Below are positions 7,178 through 16,374 of a stretch of DNA of 64,000 bases, in pieces. Made by a program: the position numbers and the translations under genes. Each line of letters starts with the position of its first letter. Positions within the stretch are counted from its first letter, which is position 1. Below the pieces are notes generated by a model. The model saw nothing but the letters and a program-made list of their open reading frames with translations. It had not been told where the DNA came from and searched no databases. The stretch is from JAFAMB01 sp963775805 (GTDB lineage Bacteria; Verrucomicrobiota; Verrucomicrobiia; Chthoniobacterales; JAFAMB01), in NCBI GenBank assembly GCA_963775805.1, contig CAVZKG010000005.1, positions 248,001-312,000 on the forward strand. The letters are read 5' to 3'.

Positions 7178-8860
7178 ATGGACCAACTCTCCGAGCGGAA
7201 GGAACTGGCGTATCGTTGCCTGATCGCCGCTGCCCGTTCGCTTAGCAGCGCCGCCAACGTCGATAGTCTAATCGACCAGATTCTCGGTTCCTCCCGCGAC
7301 GTCATGCACTGTCTCGCCTGTTCGGTTTGCTTGCCGGATCCGGGAACGGGGGATCTGCTAATTCGAGGAACGCAGGCCGAACTGAAAACCCTGGTCCTCC
7401 GGGTGCCATCGGGGAAAGGAATCGCTGGACGCGTTTACCGGACCCGTTTGCCGGAGAACATAGCCGATGCCCAGATCGACTCAGCTCATTACGCAGGTAT
7501 CGGCGCGGAAACTAAAACGCCCGCACAGGCGATGCTCACCATACCGCTCTTGGACGGCGAAGTTTGCCACGGCGTCATGCAGGCGCTGAATCCGATCGAC
7601 CGCAAACAGTTTGATTTGTTCGACGAAGAGGTGTTTTCGGCGTTCGGGTCTCTCATTGCCGCAACGTTGACTCGGATGCAAGTCTGGGAGCAGGCCAAAC
7701 AAAAGGAAATCGAAGATGCCTATCGGCTCGCTGAGTTATCGATTGCGCGCCAAGCCCAGGTTTCGTTTATGCCTTCGCGAAGTTTTGAGTGGGGCTCGCT
7801 CAAGATCCGTGTTTTTCAGGAACAGGCGGCAGATGTCGGTGGAGATTTTTATGCCTACCGCGAGGTTGGCGAGCAATGTCTTTTGGTCGCAGTGGGGGAT
7901 GCAAGCGGCAAAGGAATCCCAGCGGCCCTCGAATCGGCTCGCGTTTGTACATTGATTTCGTTGACTGCAGCTTCCTGCAGTCCCGAGCGGTTGCCCCGGT
8001 GGCTGGCGGAACTTAACAACTCGGTTCAGGCAACCGCGGAGGAGGCAGGAAGTTTGACCACGCTCGCCGTTCTTTTGATCGACCGGAAACGCCGCATGAT
8101 TTCTGCCTGCTGCTTTGGGCAATACCGGCCCCGGTTCTTGTCGTACGAGAATCGTTGGGAAGAGTTGACTTGCGAGGTCTATCCGCCGCTCGGTGTCGAA
8201 CCCGCGATCGAATTTCCGGTATTCACTGCACCATTAGCGGTCGGCCGCAAATGGATCCTGCTAACAGATGGATTCGTAGAAGCACGAAATGAAGAGGGAG
8301 AGCAGTTCGGCCACAACGCGCTCGCAGAAACTCTGGCCGGCAGCGTCGGCAACGAGTCCGAACCCCTGGTTGCTCTGGAAGCGGGATGGAGGGAATTCTC
8401 TAAAAGTGGCGCAGACCGGGACGACGCGACGGCTTTGCTGGTAATCGATTCCATTCCACGGCCGGAGACATCAGTTGCGTGCGAAGTCTCTCCTGACACA
8501 ATTCCGGATCTCCGAGAGTTCTGCAACGCCTGGGCGGGCTACGCCGGGCTCGGGGAGGGGGACACCTACAACGCGATTCTTGCATGTGACGAAATATTCA
8601 CCAACGTCTATCGACATGCTTACAACAGTCATCCCGGTCATATCCGATGCGACGCTAAGCTCGACCTGGTTTCGATCACTTTTCTGATCACGCATTGGGG
8701 AATCGGACTGACCTCCGAATCCGAAAAAGCCGCTCTCCAGAAAGAATCACGTATCGGTGGTTACGGACTCCCCTTCGTTCGTCAAGTCTTCGACCGCGTG
8801 GAATTCAACACCGGGGCGGAATACTCGACGATTTTGCTTGGCAAGGTCATCGTAGGATAG
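7178..8860 (+). CDS. GAF - SpoIIE-type PP2C phosphatase - HATPase fusion, partner-switching regulator
   Basis: 560 residues with three modules: a GAF sensor (about residues 20-170), a PP2C/SpoIIE phosphatase (about 195-415, with metal-ligand motifs ADVGGDF, VAVGDASGKGIPA and LLTDGFVEARN), and a C-terminal GHKL/HATPase module like RsbW (about 430-555; N-box DEIFTNVYRHAY and G2-like GGYGLP). In the HATPase the usual DxGxG aspartate appears to be replaced (THWGIG), so kinase activity may be weakened. Phosphatase and kinase modules of this sort act on the serine of STAS proteins, and the operon starts with a STAS gene. A role in switching the Mla transporter is therefore proposed; the domain calls are firm. 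Confidence 0.88.
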   Translation: MDQLSERKELAYRCLIAAARSLSSAANVDSLIDQILGSSRDVMHCLACSVCLPDPGTGDLLIRGTQAELKTLVLRVPSGKGIAGRVYRTRLPENIADAQIDSAHYAGIGAETKTPAQAMLTIPLLDGEVCHGVMQALNPIDRKQFDLFDEEVFSAFGSLIAATLTRMQVWEQAKQKEIEDAYRLAELSIARQAQVSFMPSRSFEWGSLKIRVFQEQAADVGGDFYAYREVGEQCLLVAVGDASGKGIPAALESARVCTLISLTAASCSPERLPRWLAELNNSVQATAEEAGSLTTLAVLLIDRKRRMISACCFGQYRPRFLSYENRWEELTCEVYPPLGVEPAIEFPVFTAPLAVGRKWILLTDGFVEARNEEGEQFGHNALAETLAGSVGNESEPLVALEAGWREFSKSGADRDDATALLVIDSIPRPETSVACEVSPDTIPDLREFCNAWAGYAGLGEGDTYNAILACDEIFTNVYRHAYNSHPGHIRCDAKLDLVSITFLITHWGIGLTSESEKAALQKESRIGGYGLPFVRQVFDRVEFNTGAEYSTILLGKVIVG

Positions 8861-8866
8861 GCGTCA

Positions 8867-8951
8867 CCGCCTGTCCATCCTCGTTGCTGGTGCTTTCCAC
8901 CGCGCCTCGGTAAGGAACAAAGGAATATATCTGGGAGGTTTGGACAGGCGG
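8867..8951. repeat. 11-bp perfect inverted repeat, 63 nt apart
   Basis: CCGCCTGTCCA at 8867-8877 and its complement TGGACAGGCGG at 8941-8951, between convergent genes ending at 8860 and 9049. It could act as a loose bidirectional terminator stem or be the remnant of a small mobile element. No T-tract or target duplication was seen. Confidence 0.4.
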
Positions 8952-9048
8952 GATACCAATCGAAGACAGTCTGAAAGCCAATCCTACACGCGACCCGACG
9001 AGATTTCATGCTTCGAAGCCGCCTGAAAGGCGCAGTTTAGCCCCGAAG

Positions 9049-10623
9049 CTAACTTTCTAGCATTCCCTCGCGCGCAAGAGAGATCAGGCCGTCGTTGACG
9101 CGGCGGCGTAGGATGATCGCGACTTGATCAATGTCTTCGACCGCAGCGCCGTCTTCGACCACTTTACCCAAGCCCTTTCGAACGAAATCGATCAATTCAT
9201 TTGTGAGCGTTTCTCGATCACGTGTCCCATCCAGAAGCAGAAATAGCTGCCGGCTGAGAGGATCCGGAAATTTGATAGCGACATGCAGTTGGTTCGTGGC
9301 CGCTTCGCCTTGAGTCAGTTGATATCGCGCCAATTTGCTAGTGGAGGGTCGTTCTCCGGCCACATTCGTGAGTTGGTGCGGAGCAACGTGCAGATGAATG
9401 AAGCCCGTCCGGTAAGCGCGCAACAATGCCCCGGCAAGCGTTTCGGCCACGTCACCTCCCGCGGCGCAATCGGAATCGCGAGACGCCTCGGTCAGCAGAG
9501 TTCCGAACGCGACTTCACACGGCCATTTGGCACACACGATCTTAAGAGCGCTGCTAACCAACCGGTTTGTTGTTTCCAGTTCGGCGCCGGTTGGCCGAAC
9601 GAACCGTGTTAGCGCCGGGCTAGACCCGCTTTCAACCCGCTCAGAGGAGGCGTCACACGAGGGGTAGAGTTTCTGAACCCGGTCGACAATAAGATCCGGC
9701 GCAAGCGTAATCTCTTTGTGGCATAATAATGTTTGCCGGAACGCTGTCCCGCGGATGAAATCTTTGTACTGTTCCCGCACAGATTCCGGCGCGGATTCAA
9801 GGTCTCTCATTCGTTCCATGACTTCATCGGTGAATTTTCCCGGCAAGAGGTCATTGGAGCTAGCCTCCCCGACAAATTGCAAACCGTGGCGCTCAGCGTC
9901 CGAATTGAATTCATGGAAATAAAAGGATTGGTTGACGGCGCTCAGGTCATCGTGAAAGAAGGCTTCGTCTGGGTACTTAACGGTGCGATCAAATTGAGAT
10001 CGGATAGCCGCCACATAATAATCAGGCTTTGGCGTGGATTCGGCGATAAACTTCAAGAGACCGCGAGCTTGTCCGACTTTATCGTGAGGGTTTTCGATCC
10101 CGGTGGTATGGAATAGCATCATCCGCCGGACCATGTCCCGGAGATGGTTTCCAGGGTAGGCGTTATAGCTGATGTATGCGACGCCCTGAGGATTTAGCAT
10201 TTCATGGCAAATTGACAGGATGCGCTCTCGAACCGATTCCGGAACCCACGAATATAGTCCGTGAGCGATTATAAAATCGAAGCGTCCGAATTGATCGGCC
10301 GTTGCTTCGCATACGTCCATCGCATGGAGAACAATATTTCGCAGCCCCAGCCTGGTAATGAACGCCTGACCCGCTGCAATTGGCCTGCGTGCCAAATCCA
10401 TACCGACAAATTCACTCCCGGGGAGATGAAATGCCATCGATGTTAAGTTGCTTCCGACGCCGCATCCCAATTCCAGGACCCGGCTTTGACCAATCGTTGC
10501 CGGGTTAACTCCCCGAAGGAAAGCGACCGTTGCGAGCCGGTTTGGGTGAGTTTGCGGAAATACAGCGGACGGATAGAGGACCTGATCGTAGGCGGTGGAT
10601 CCCTCTTCTCCGGGTGCATTCAT
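9049..10623 (-). CDS. class I methyltransferase with regulatory domain, protein-lysine-methyltransferase-like
   Basis: 524 residues. An N-terminal Rossmann methyltransferase domain has the SAM-binding motif VLELGCGVGSN (about residues 48-58) and MDVCEA at motif II. It is followed by the methyltransferase-regulatory region (about 220-300, FHDDLSAVNQSFYFHEF) and a C-terminal winged-helix-like region. This architecture is shared with rickettsial outer-membrane-protein lysine methyltransferases. It is transcribed divergently from tssA, 91 bp away, so the two may share a control region. Substrate is unknown. Confidence 0.85.
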   Translation of the reverse strand: MNAPGEEGSTAYDQVLYPSAVFPQTHPNRLATVAFLRGVNPATIGQSRVLELGCGVGSNLTSMAFHLPGSEFVGMDLARRPIAAGQAFITRLGLRNIVLHAMDVCEATADQFGRFDFIIAHGLYSWVPESVRERILSICHEMLNPQGVAYISYNAYPGNHLRDMVRRMMLFHTTGIENPHDKVGQARGLLKFIAESTPKPDYYVAAIRSQFDRTVKYPDEAFFHDDLSAVNQSFYFHEFNSDAERHGLQFVGEASSNDLLPGKFTDEVMERMRDLESAPESVREQYKDFIRGTAFRQTLLCHKEITLAPDLIVDRVQKLYPSCDASSERVESGSSPALTRFVRPTGAELETTNRLVSSALKIVCAKWPCEVAFGTLLTEASRDSDCAAGGDVAETLAGALLRAYRTGFIHLHVAPHQLTNVAGERPSTSKLARYQLTQGEAATNQLHVAIKFPDPLSRQLFLLLDGTRDRETLTNELIDFVRKGLGKVVEDGAAVEDIDQVAIILRRRVNDGLISLAREGMLES

Positions 10624-10714
10624 AGTCCGTTAACGTGAGTTATTCAAATAGCGCTAGACAAGCCAATTCAGATCCTGTCTGTTGGCGGACGATATCTCGA
10701 GTTAATCGCACCCC

Positions 10715-11749
10715 ATGATCAATGCGGAAGAGCTCTTGAAGCCCATCTCAGCGGAAGCACCGTGCGGAGAGGATCTTTCATACGATGTCGGTTTGCAGGA
10801 GCTTGAGACCATGGTGCGGGGCAAAGAGGAGACGCAGTTTTCCTCAGCCGAACCTCCCGACTGGAAAAAGCTTCAAAAGCGTTGTCTCGAACTCTTTGCA
10901 CGATCCAAAGATCTCCGAATCGCGATGACACTTGTCGCGACTTCCATCGAACTGGATGGGCTCGCCGGTTTTCGAGAGAGCGTGGCGCTGGTTAAAGGAC
11001 TCATTGACATCTTTTGGACAACCGTTCACCCGCAACTGGATCCATCCGACGATAACGATCCGCTTCAACGCATGAATATCGTTGCCACATTGGCCACTCC
11101 AATTGGTACGATTGGCGACCCCATTAAGATCCTTGAACGGTTGAGAGCGTTGCCACTATGCAAATCGATCCAAATGGGGAGCTACGGCCTGGGGGACCTT
11201 TTGCGCGCGGAATCAGGGGCGCCTGCGCCAGGCGATAAACCAGCGCCGACCACGTCCCAGATCGACGCCGCATTCCGCGATTCGAACCCGGAGGATCTTC
11301 GGGAGACGCTTCGCATTCTAAACGAATGTATTTCGATCGAGCAATCGATCGACGAGTCGATCACTAGCAACGTCGGAGCCTCCAGAGCACCAGATTTGGC
11401 GCTATTATCGGCTGAACTTGCCGCGATGCGCAGTCACGTGGCTCCGTTCGTCAAAGGTGAAGCGATTGCAGCTCCTGTGGAGACTGATTCCGGAGGCGCA
11501 CTTCAGCAGCCATCGGCCGGTCGCTCAATGTCTTTGGATGGGGAAGTTCGATCGCGCGAAGACGTAATTAAGCTTCTTGAAAGGATTTGCCAGTATTACG
11601 AAGGGGCGGAGCCGTCGAGCCCGGTGCCATTGATCTTGAAACGGGCGATCCGGCTCGCTGGAATGGGATTTATGGAGATCATCAATGACCTTACGCCGGA
11701 CGCTATCGCTCAGATTCGGACAGTTACCGGCGAAAAACCGGAAGAATAG
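10715..11749 (+). CDS. tssA: T6SS protein TssA (ImpA family)
   Basis: 344 residues. The N-terminal ImpA domain is clear: LLKPISAEAPCGEDLSYD at the start and WTTVHPQLDPSDDNDPLQRMN near residues 107-127. TssA helps assemble the baseplate and coordinates tail-sheath polymerisation. A C-terminal helical region (about 280-340, ending in GFMEIINDLTPD) is typical of the family. It is the first gene of the forward T6SS block, then separated from tssB by 288 bp. Confidence 0.94.
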   Translation: MINAEELLKPISAEAPCGEDLSYDVGLQELETMVRGKEETQFSSAEPPDWKKLQKRCLELFARSKDLRIAMTLVATSIELDGLAGFRESVALVKGLIDIFWTTVHPQLDPSDDNDPLQRMNIVATLATPIGTIGDPIKILERLRALPLCKSIQMGSYGLGDLLRAESGAPAPGDKPAPTTSQIDAAFRDSNPEDLRETLRILNECISIEQSIDESITSNVGASRAPDLALLSAELAAMRSHVAPFVKGEAIAAPVETDSGGALQQPSAGRSMSLDGEVRSREDVIKLLERICQYYEGAEPSSPVPLILKRAIRLAGMGFMEIINDLTPDAIAQIRTVTGEKPEE

Positions 11750-12037
11750 CTTCGAGACAAGATTCGAAAGGCACTATCACATTGACAAATTCCAATAAAT
11801 TTGGCGTTCTAATTCAACTTGCGCCCGGGAATACCGATTCAGGAAGAAAGCGAGCGATGCAGGATGTCTCTCCAGGTTGTCTTCGTCTATCTGAAGAACC
11901 CCTTCATCTGCCGTAATGCAAACAGACGATAGGAGTCACTAATTAACTCTCAAGGTCTTTTGCACAACTCCTGCTGGTCGGAATTGTCTAGTTACGCGGA
12001 ATGCGATCTCGAGAGCGCGATATAAGAGGTCAAGTTT
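11750..12037 (+). promoter_or_regulatory. tssA-tssB intergenic region, possible promoter for the sheath operon
   Basis: A 288-bp gap in an otherwise tight operon. A consensus-like -35 hexamer TTGACA lies at 11782-11787, but the best -10-like element (TCTAAT, 11808-11813) is 20 bp away, longer than usual. A purine-rich Shine-Dalgarno candidate (AAGAGG) lies about 7-12 bp before the tssB ATG. No open frame of interest was seen. Confidence 0.35.
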
Positions 12038-12565
12038 ATGCCATCCAAAGCTAGCAGCCAAAAATTTATCGCTCGGAATCGAGCCCCAAGAGTCCAGATC
12101 GAATACGACGTGGAAGTCTATGGGTCGCAGAAGAAGATTGAATTGCCGTTCATCATGGGCGTAATGGCGGATCTATCCGGCAAGCCGGCAGATCCTCTTG
12201 CCCCGGTTGCAGATCGGAAGTTCCTCGAAATCGACATCGATAACTTCGATGACCGATTGAAAGCCGCAAAACCGCGCGTGGCATTAAGGGTGCCGAACAC
12301 GTTGACCGGCGAGGGGAACCTGAGTGTTGATCTGACTTTCGAAAGCATGGACGACTTTTCACCGGGAGCGGTGGCTCGAAAGGTTGAGTCGCTCAATAAA
12401 CTGCTTACCGCGAGGAATCAGCTTTCCAATCTTATCACGTACATGGATGGAAAGGTGGGAGCAGAAGAGGTTGTGAAGAAGTTGCTTGCCGATCCTGCGC
12501 TTTTAAGCGCGCTCGCCGCGACGCCGAATCCGGAAAGTTCAAAGGAGGCTGGGAGCGCATCCTAG
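12038..12565 (+). CDS. tssB: T6SS contractile sheath small subunit TssB (VipA/ImpB)
   Basis: 175 residues, with family motifs RAPRVQIEYDVE near the start, ELPFIMGVMADLSG (about 36-49) and KFLEIDIDNFD (about 63-73). TssB and TssC form the cytoplasmic sheath whose contraction drives the Hcp tube. The stop is 9 bp from tssC, so translation is probably coupled. Length is in the normal range (160-180). Confidence 0.97.
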   Translation: MPSKASSQKFIARNRAPRVQIEYDVEVYGSQKKIELPFIMGVMADLSGKPADPLAPVADRKFLEIDIDNFDDRLKAAKPRVALRVPNTLTGEGNLSVDLTFESMDDFSPGAVARKVESLNKLLTARNQLSNLITYMDGKVGAEEVVKKLLADPALLSALAATPNPESSKEAGSAS

Positions 12566-12574
12566 TTAAGGCTT

Positions 12575-14074
12575 ATGGCTGAACAGAATACTCAAACACA
12601 AACGGATTTGGCGGGCGCTACGTCGACTCTCGAGACCACAGAGTTCGAGTCGCTTCTGACGAAGGAATTCAAGCCCAAGACCGATCAGGCAAAATCAGCG
12701 GTACAGGAGGCAGTTAAAACGCTTGCGCAGCAGGCGCTCGGATCCGCCTCCCTCATTTCGGATGACGTGCTTGGCACCATTCAATCGCTGGTGGCGGAAC
12801 TCGATCGCAAGTTGACTGAGCAAGTGAACCTGATCATTCACCACGAAGAGTTTCGTAAACTCGAAGGGACCTGGAGAGGTCTCTACCATCTCGTCAGCAA
12901 CACCGAAACGGATGAGATGCTGAAGATTCGGGTGATGAATGTCTCCAAACAGGAGCTCGGCAAAACCCTGAAGAAATACAAAGGGGTTGCCTGGGACCAG
13001 AGCCCGATCTTCAAACGGGTGTATGAAGATGAGTATGGATCTCCCGGTGGGCAGCCTTATGGCTGTCTGTTAGGTGATTATTACTTCGACCACAGCGCGC
13101 CCGATGTCGAGTTGCTCGCCGGGATGGCACAGATCTCTTCAGCCGCGCATGCGCCTTTCATTTCGGCTGCGTCGCCGACAGTGATGAACATGGACACTTG
13201 GCGCGAGTTAAGTGATCCACGCGACCTGACGAAAATATTCCAGACCCCGGAGTACGCTCCTTGGCGTTCTCTTCGGGATTCCGAGGATTCAAGATACATC
13301 GGTCTCACCATGCCTCGGTTTCTGTCGCGAATTCCATATGGAGCCAAAACTTCCCCGGTAGAAGATTTTGCATTTGAAGAGGATGTGGAAGGCGCCGACC
13401 ACAACAAATACGTCTGGTCAAATTCCGCCTTTGCAATGGGCACGAATATCACCAGAGCGTTCAAACTCTACGGCTGGTGTGCGCAGATCCGTGGGACTGA
13501 AAGCGGCGGCATGCTGGAAGGTCTGCCTGTCCACACATTCCCGACCGACGATGGTGGTGTGGATATGAAATGTCCCACCGAAATAGCGATCACGGATCGC
13601 CGTGAAGCTGAGTTGGCGAAAAACGGGTTTATGCCGTTATCGCACTATAAGAACACCGACTATGCGGTGTTTATTGGAGCTCAATCGCTACAGAAACCGG
13701 CCGCGTATTATGATCCGGACGCGACGGCAAACGCTAATTTGTCAGCCAGATTGCCTTATCTGTTCGCGACCTGCCGGTTCGCTCACTACTTGAAGTGCAT
13801 GGTACGGGATAAGATTGGGACATTCAAGGAACGCGCAGACATGGAGCGTTGGCTGAACGATTGGATCAAGAATTTCTGCGTCGACGGATCAACGGCTTCG
13901 GAAACTCAGAAAGCGCAGAGGCCCTTGGCAGATGCGAGTGTGGAGGTGACCGAGGTGGAGGGTAATCCTGGATATTACGCCTCGAAATTCTTCCTTCGAC
14001 CGCATTATCAACTAGAGGGTCTGACTGTCTCCCTGCGTTTGGTCTCCAAACTCCCTTCGTTAAAGGGGAAATAA
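12575..14074 (+). CDS. tssC: T6SS contractile sheath large subunit TssC (VipB/ImpC)
   Basis: 499 residues, the usual length. Family landmarks include FRKLEGTWRGLYHLV (about 91-105), a central FLSRIPYG motif, VWSNSAFAMG and the C-terminal YQLEGLTVSLRLVSKLP. It co-assembles with TssB into the sheath, which ClpV recycles after contraction. Downstream lies a 141-bp gap before hcp. Confidence 0.97.
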   Translation: MAEQNTQTQTDLAGATSTLETTEFESLLTKEFKPKTDQAKSAVQEAVKTLAQQALGSASLISDDVLGTIQSLVAELDRKLTEQVNLIIHHEEFRKLEGTWRGLYHLVSNTETDEMLKIRVMNVSKQELGKTLKKYKGVAWDQSPIFKRVYEDEYGSPGGQPYGCLLGDYYFDHSAPDVELLAGMAQISSAAHAPFISAASPTVMNMDTWRELSDPRDLTKIFQTPEYAPWRSLRDSEDSRYIGLTMPRFLSRIPYGAKTSPVEDFAFEEDVEGADHNKYVWSNSAFAMGTNITRAFKLYGWCAQIRGTESGGMLEGLPVHTFPTDDGGVDMKCPTEIAITDRREAELAKNGFMPLSHYKNTDYAVFIGAQSLQKPAAYYDPDATANANLSARLPYLFATCRFAHYLKCMVRDKIGTFKERADMERWLNDWIKNFCVDGSTASETQKAQRPLADASVEVTEVEGNPGYYASKFFLRPHYQLEGLTVSLRLVSKLPSLKGK

Positions 14075-14215
14075 TTTAACCAGTAGATGTAAATCCTGAC
14101 GGCCGATTGCCTTTGCTGGCGCGCCACAGCGGGCAGGAAGCTCGAGGTCCGATAGAGCAAGATAAAAAAACAAACCGTACGTTACGGCGCAATAACCTAA
14201 GAAAAAGTTACCTAT

Positions 14216-14698
14216 ATGGCAGTCGACATATTTTTGAAGATTAAGGGTGTTGACGGCGAGTCGGATGACAGCAAGCACAAGAAGGAGATTGACGTGTTGG
14301 CTTGGTCCTGGGGCTTGTCCAACAGTGGCTCAGCACATGTCGGAGGAGGCGCCGGAGCCGGTAAAGTCAATGTTCAGGATCTCAGTTTCACAAAATGGGT
14401 CGATTCTGCAACACCGAAACTGGTCTTGGCCTGCTGCAACGGCTCTCACTACGATGAAGCGCTTCTGACTGTACGCAAAGCGGGTGGGAGCCCAGTTGAA
14501 TACATTAAGCTGAAGCTTCAGGAAGTCCTGATCACCAGTATTTCGACTGGAGGGTCTGGTGGAGAAGATCGTTTGACGGAGAACGTCACCCTGAATTTCG
14601 CGAAATTTAATCTCGACTATACGCCGCAGGATGCGAAGGGCGCGGCAGGTACTGCAATTCCAGCAGGCTGGGATATTGCAGGGAATACAAAACTCTAG
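14216..14698 (+). CDS. hcp: T6SS tube protein Hcp (TssD)
   Basis: 160 residues. MAVDIFLKIKGVDGES at the start is the classic Hcp opening, and FTKWVDSATPKLVLACCNG and EVLITSIS are conserved strands. Hcp hexamers stack into the inner tube and can chaperone small effectors. It is followed by a terminator hairpin, which fits separate, high-level expression of the tube protein within the cluster. Confidence 0.97.
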   Translation: MAVDIFLKIKGVDGESDDSKHKKEIDVLAWSWGLSNSGSAHVGGGAGAGKVNVQDLSFTKWVDSATPKLVLACCNGSHYDEALLTVRKAGGSPVEYIKLKLQEVLITSISTGGSGGEDRLTENVTLNFAKFNLDYTPQDAKGAAGTAIPAGWDIAGNTKL

Positions 14699-14711
14699 TC
14701 GCTTCCATATC

Positions 14712-14740
14712 GCGCGGTCGGACCAACCGGTCGCGCTTTT
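14712..14740 (+). terminator. intrinsic terminator after hcp
   Basis: GCGCGGTCGG (14712-14721), loop ACCAA, then CCGGTCGCGC (14727-14736): a 10-bp RNA stem with a tandem G-U pair in the middle, followed directly by TTTT. It lies 14 bp after the hcp stop. The short U-tract suggests partial termination, letting some readthrough into tagJ. Confidence 0.6.
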
Positions 14741-14755
14741 CACAATAACAGATCG

Positions 14756-14780
14756 ACCTCCCGGCGAAAAACCGGGAGGT
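14756..14780 (+). other. second hairpin in the hcp-tagJ gap
   Basis: ACCTCCCGG / CCGGGAGGT, a perfect 9-bp stem with a 7-nt CGAAAAA loop and no U-tract. It could back up the preceding terminator or protect the hcp transcript 3' end. Confidence 0.45.
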
Positions 14781-14892
14781 GCTGTCATCGGGTGCGCGAT
14801 GACCCTTTGCGAGTTTGCTAGCTAACCCTCGGCGTGGTTCGCGAAACTGAGGGCCGGATTCCAGTATCGAACCGCATGCACTGAAAGAACCC

Positions 14893-15717
14893 ATGACACC
14901 GGAAGAATTGCTAAAAGAAGGTCGACTTGAAGAAACGCTGAAATCTCTTCAGCAGGTTGTCCGGGATGATCCGGCGAATCCGAAGCCGCGAGTCTTTTTA
15001 TTCCAACTCTTCAGTATATTGGGGGACTGGACGCGAGCCAATACGCAGCTGCAGGTTCTCGGAGATATGGATTCGGACAGCATGATGCTCTCGCGGATTT
15101 TCACGCCTATTCTGCCCTGCGAGGCGATCCGGCGCGAAGTTTTTGCAGGTAAGCGGACTCCGATCATATTTGGCGAACCGCCGGAATGGATCGGTTCTCT
15201 GGCTGAAGCAATGGCTTTTTTCGGGAAGGGCGAGTACAGCGCCGGAGCAAAATTGCGTGACCAGGCGTTTGAGATGGCGCCGACAAGCGCCGGCAAAATA
15301 AATGGAGAACCATTTGAATGGATTGCCGATGCCGACGAAAGACTGGGCCCCGTACTTGAGGTGATTCTTGAAGGGCACTACTACTGGGTGCCGTTTTGCC
15401 GTATCCGTCAGGTGTTGATTGAACCGGTCACCGACTTGCGGGACCTTGTTTGGGCCCCTGCACAATTCGTTTGGGAGAATGCCGGCCAGGCATCGGGGCA
15501 TATCCCGGCCCGCTACGCGAATACGGAAACCGCGTCGGAAAATAGCCTGAAACTCGCGCGAAAGACGCAATGGCTTGATCATATCGGCGTTCATACCGGA
15601 CTAGGACAACGCGTGCTCGCCACGGATACAAACGAGTATCCTCTTCTGGAGGTTCGAACCATTGAGTTCAACCAACCCGACCCGGCCACTGCAGAGGTTG
15701 CGGAGCCAAAGTCTTGA
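14893..15717 (+). CDS. tagJ: T6SS accessory protein TagJ (ImpE family)
   Basis: 274 residues. The start MTPEELLKEGRLEETLKSLQ and following TPR-like helices, then GEPPEWIGSLAEAMAF and the C-terminal RDLVWAPAQFVW and RKTQWLDHIG, match the ImpE/TagJ family. TagJ binds the sheath component TssB and can modulate ClpV interaction; it is found in a subset of T6SS-i clusters such as the Pseudomonas H1 system. It is followed by tssE after 153 bp. Confidence 0.92.
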   Translation: MTPEELLKEGRLEETLKSLQQVVRDDPANPKPRVFLFQLFSILGDWTRANTQLQVLGDMDSDSMMLSRIFTPILPCEAIRREVFAGKRTPIIFGEPPEWIGSLAEAMAFFGKGEYSAGAKLRDQAFEMAPTSAGKINGEPFEWIADADERLGPVLEVILEGHYYWVPFCRIRQVLIEPVTDLRDLVWAPAQFVWENAGQASGHIPARYANTETASENSLKLARKTQWLDHIGVHTGLGQRVLATDTNEYPLLEVRTIEFNQPDPATAEVAEPKS

Positions 15718-15870
15718 TTCGGCGGTCCTTTTCTCGCGATGGTCCGGCAAATTCTCTTAGCCGGCTGACAATCGTTTCAACTAGAAACCCTTGTCCAACC
15801 AGCTATCCTGGCAATATTCGGACCATAGCTTCAGCCGACAACCGGCAACTGACACTGATAACTTCCTAAA

Positions 15871-16374
15871 ATGGCCGAGACATTTACCCCACTCGACAAA
15901 TTGCAACCCTGCCTGCTCGACCGTCTTACAGACGATGAGCCAGGGACACGTGAGGAGAGCCGGAGCCAGAGAATCGTTTCAGTTCAACGTTACCGGGCCG
16001 GTGTCCTTCGCGATTTGGAATGGCTTTTCAATTCCATAGGCCATTTTCCTGACGAGACAGCCGGCGAATCCAGATTCGCAGATTATGAAGATGCGTATCG
16101 CTCGGTGATCAACTTTGGCGTTCGCCAATTGTACGGCCGGCTCGCCCCGGATGTCGAAGAGATAGAGAAGGAGCTATTCAACGCCCTGATTGCGTTTGAA
16201 CCTCGCATCAATCGCCGCACACTGAGTGTAAAGGCGAAAATCGACCGCAACGTTCTGTCGATCGAATTGACCGGCGAATTGTGGGTGAATCCATTGCCGG
16301 AAAGGCTGTTCATCAAGACCGTGCTCGACCTGGAATCGAGCGAGTGTAGTACGAAGGAAGCCGGTCATGGATGA
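15871..16374 (+). CDS. tssE: T6SS baseplate protein TssE (gp25-like)
   Basis: 167 residues. The gp25-like core (about 50-150) includes NFGVRQLYGR near the middle, where the family has 'NyGlpd', and RTLSVKAKIDRNVLSIELTG at the C-terminal strand pair. TssE is a wedge component linking baseplate and sheath. Its end overlaps tssF by 8 bp, so the two are translationally coupled. Confidence 0.9.
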   Translation: MAETFTPLDKLQPCLLDRLTDDEPGTREESRSQRIVSVQRYRAGVLRDLEWLFNSIGHFPDETAGESRFADYEDAYRSVINFGVRQLYGRLAPDVEEIEKELFNALIAFEPRINRRTLSVKAKIDRNVLSIELTGELWVNPLPERLFIKTVLDLESSECSTKEAGHG

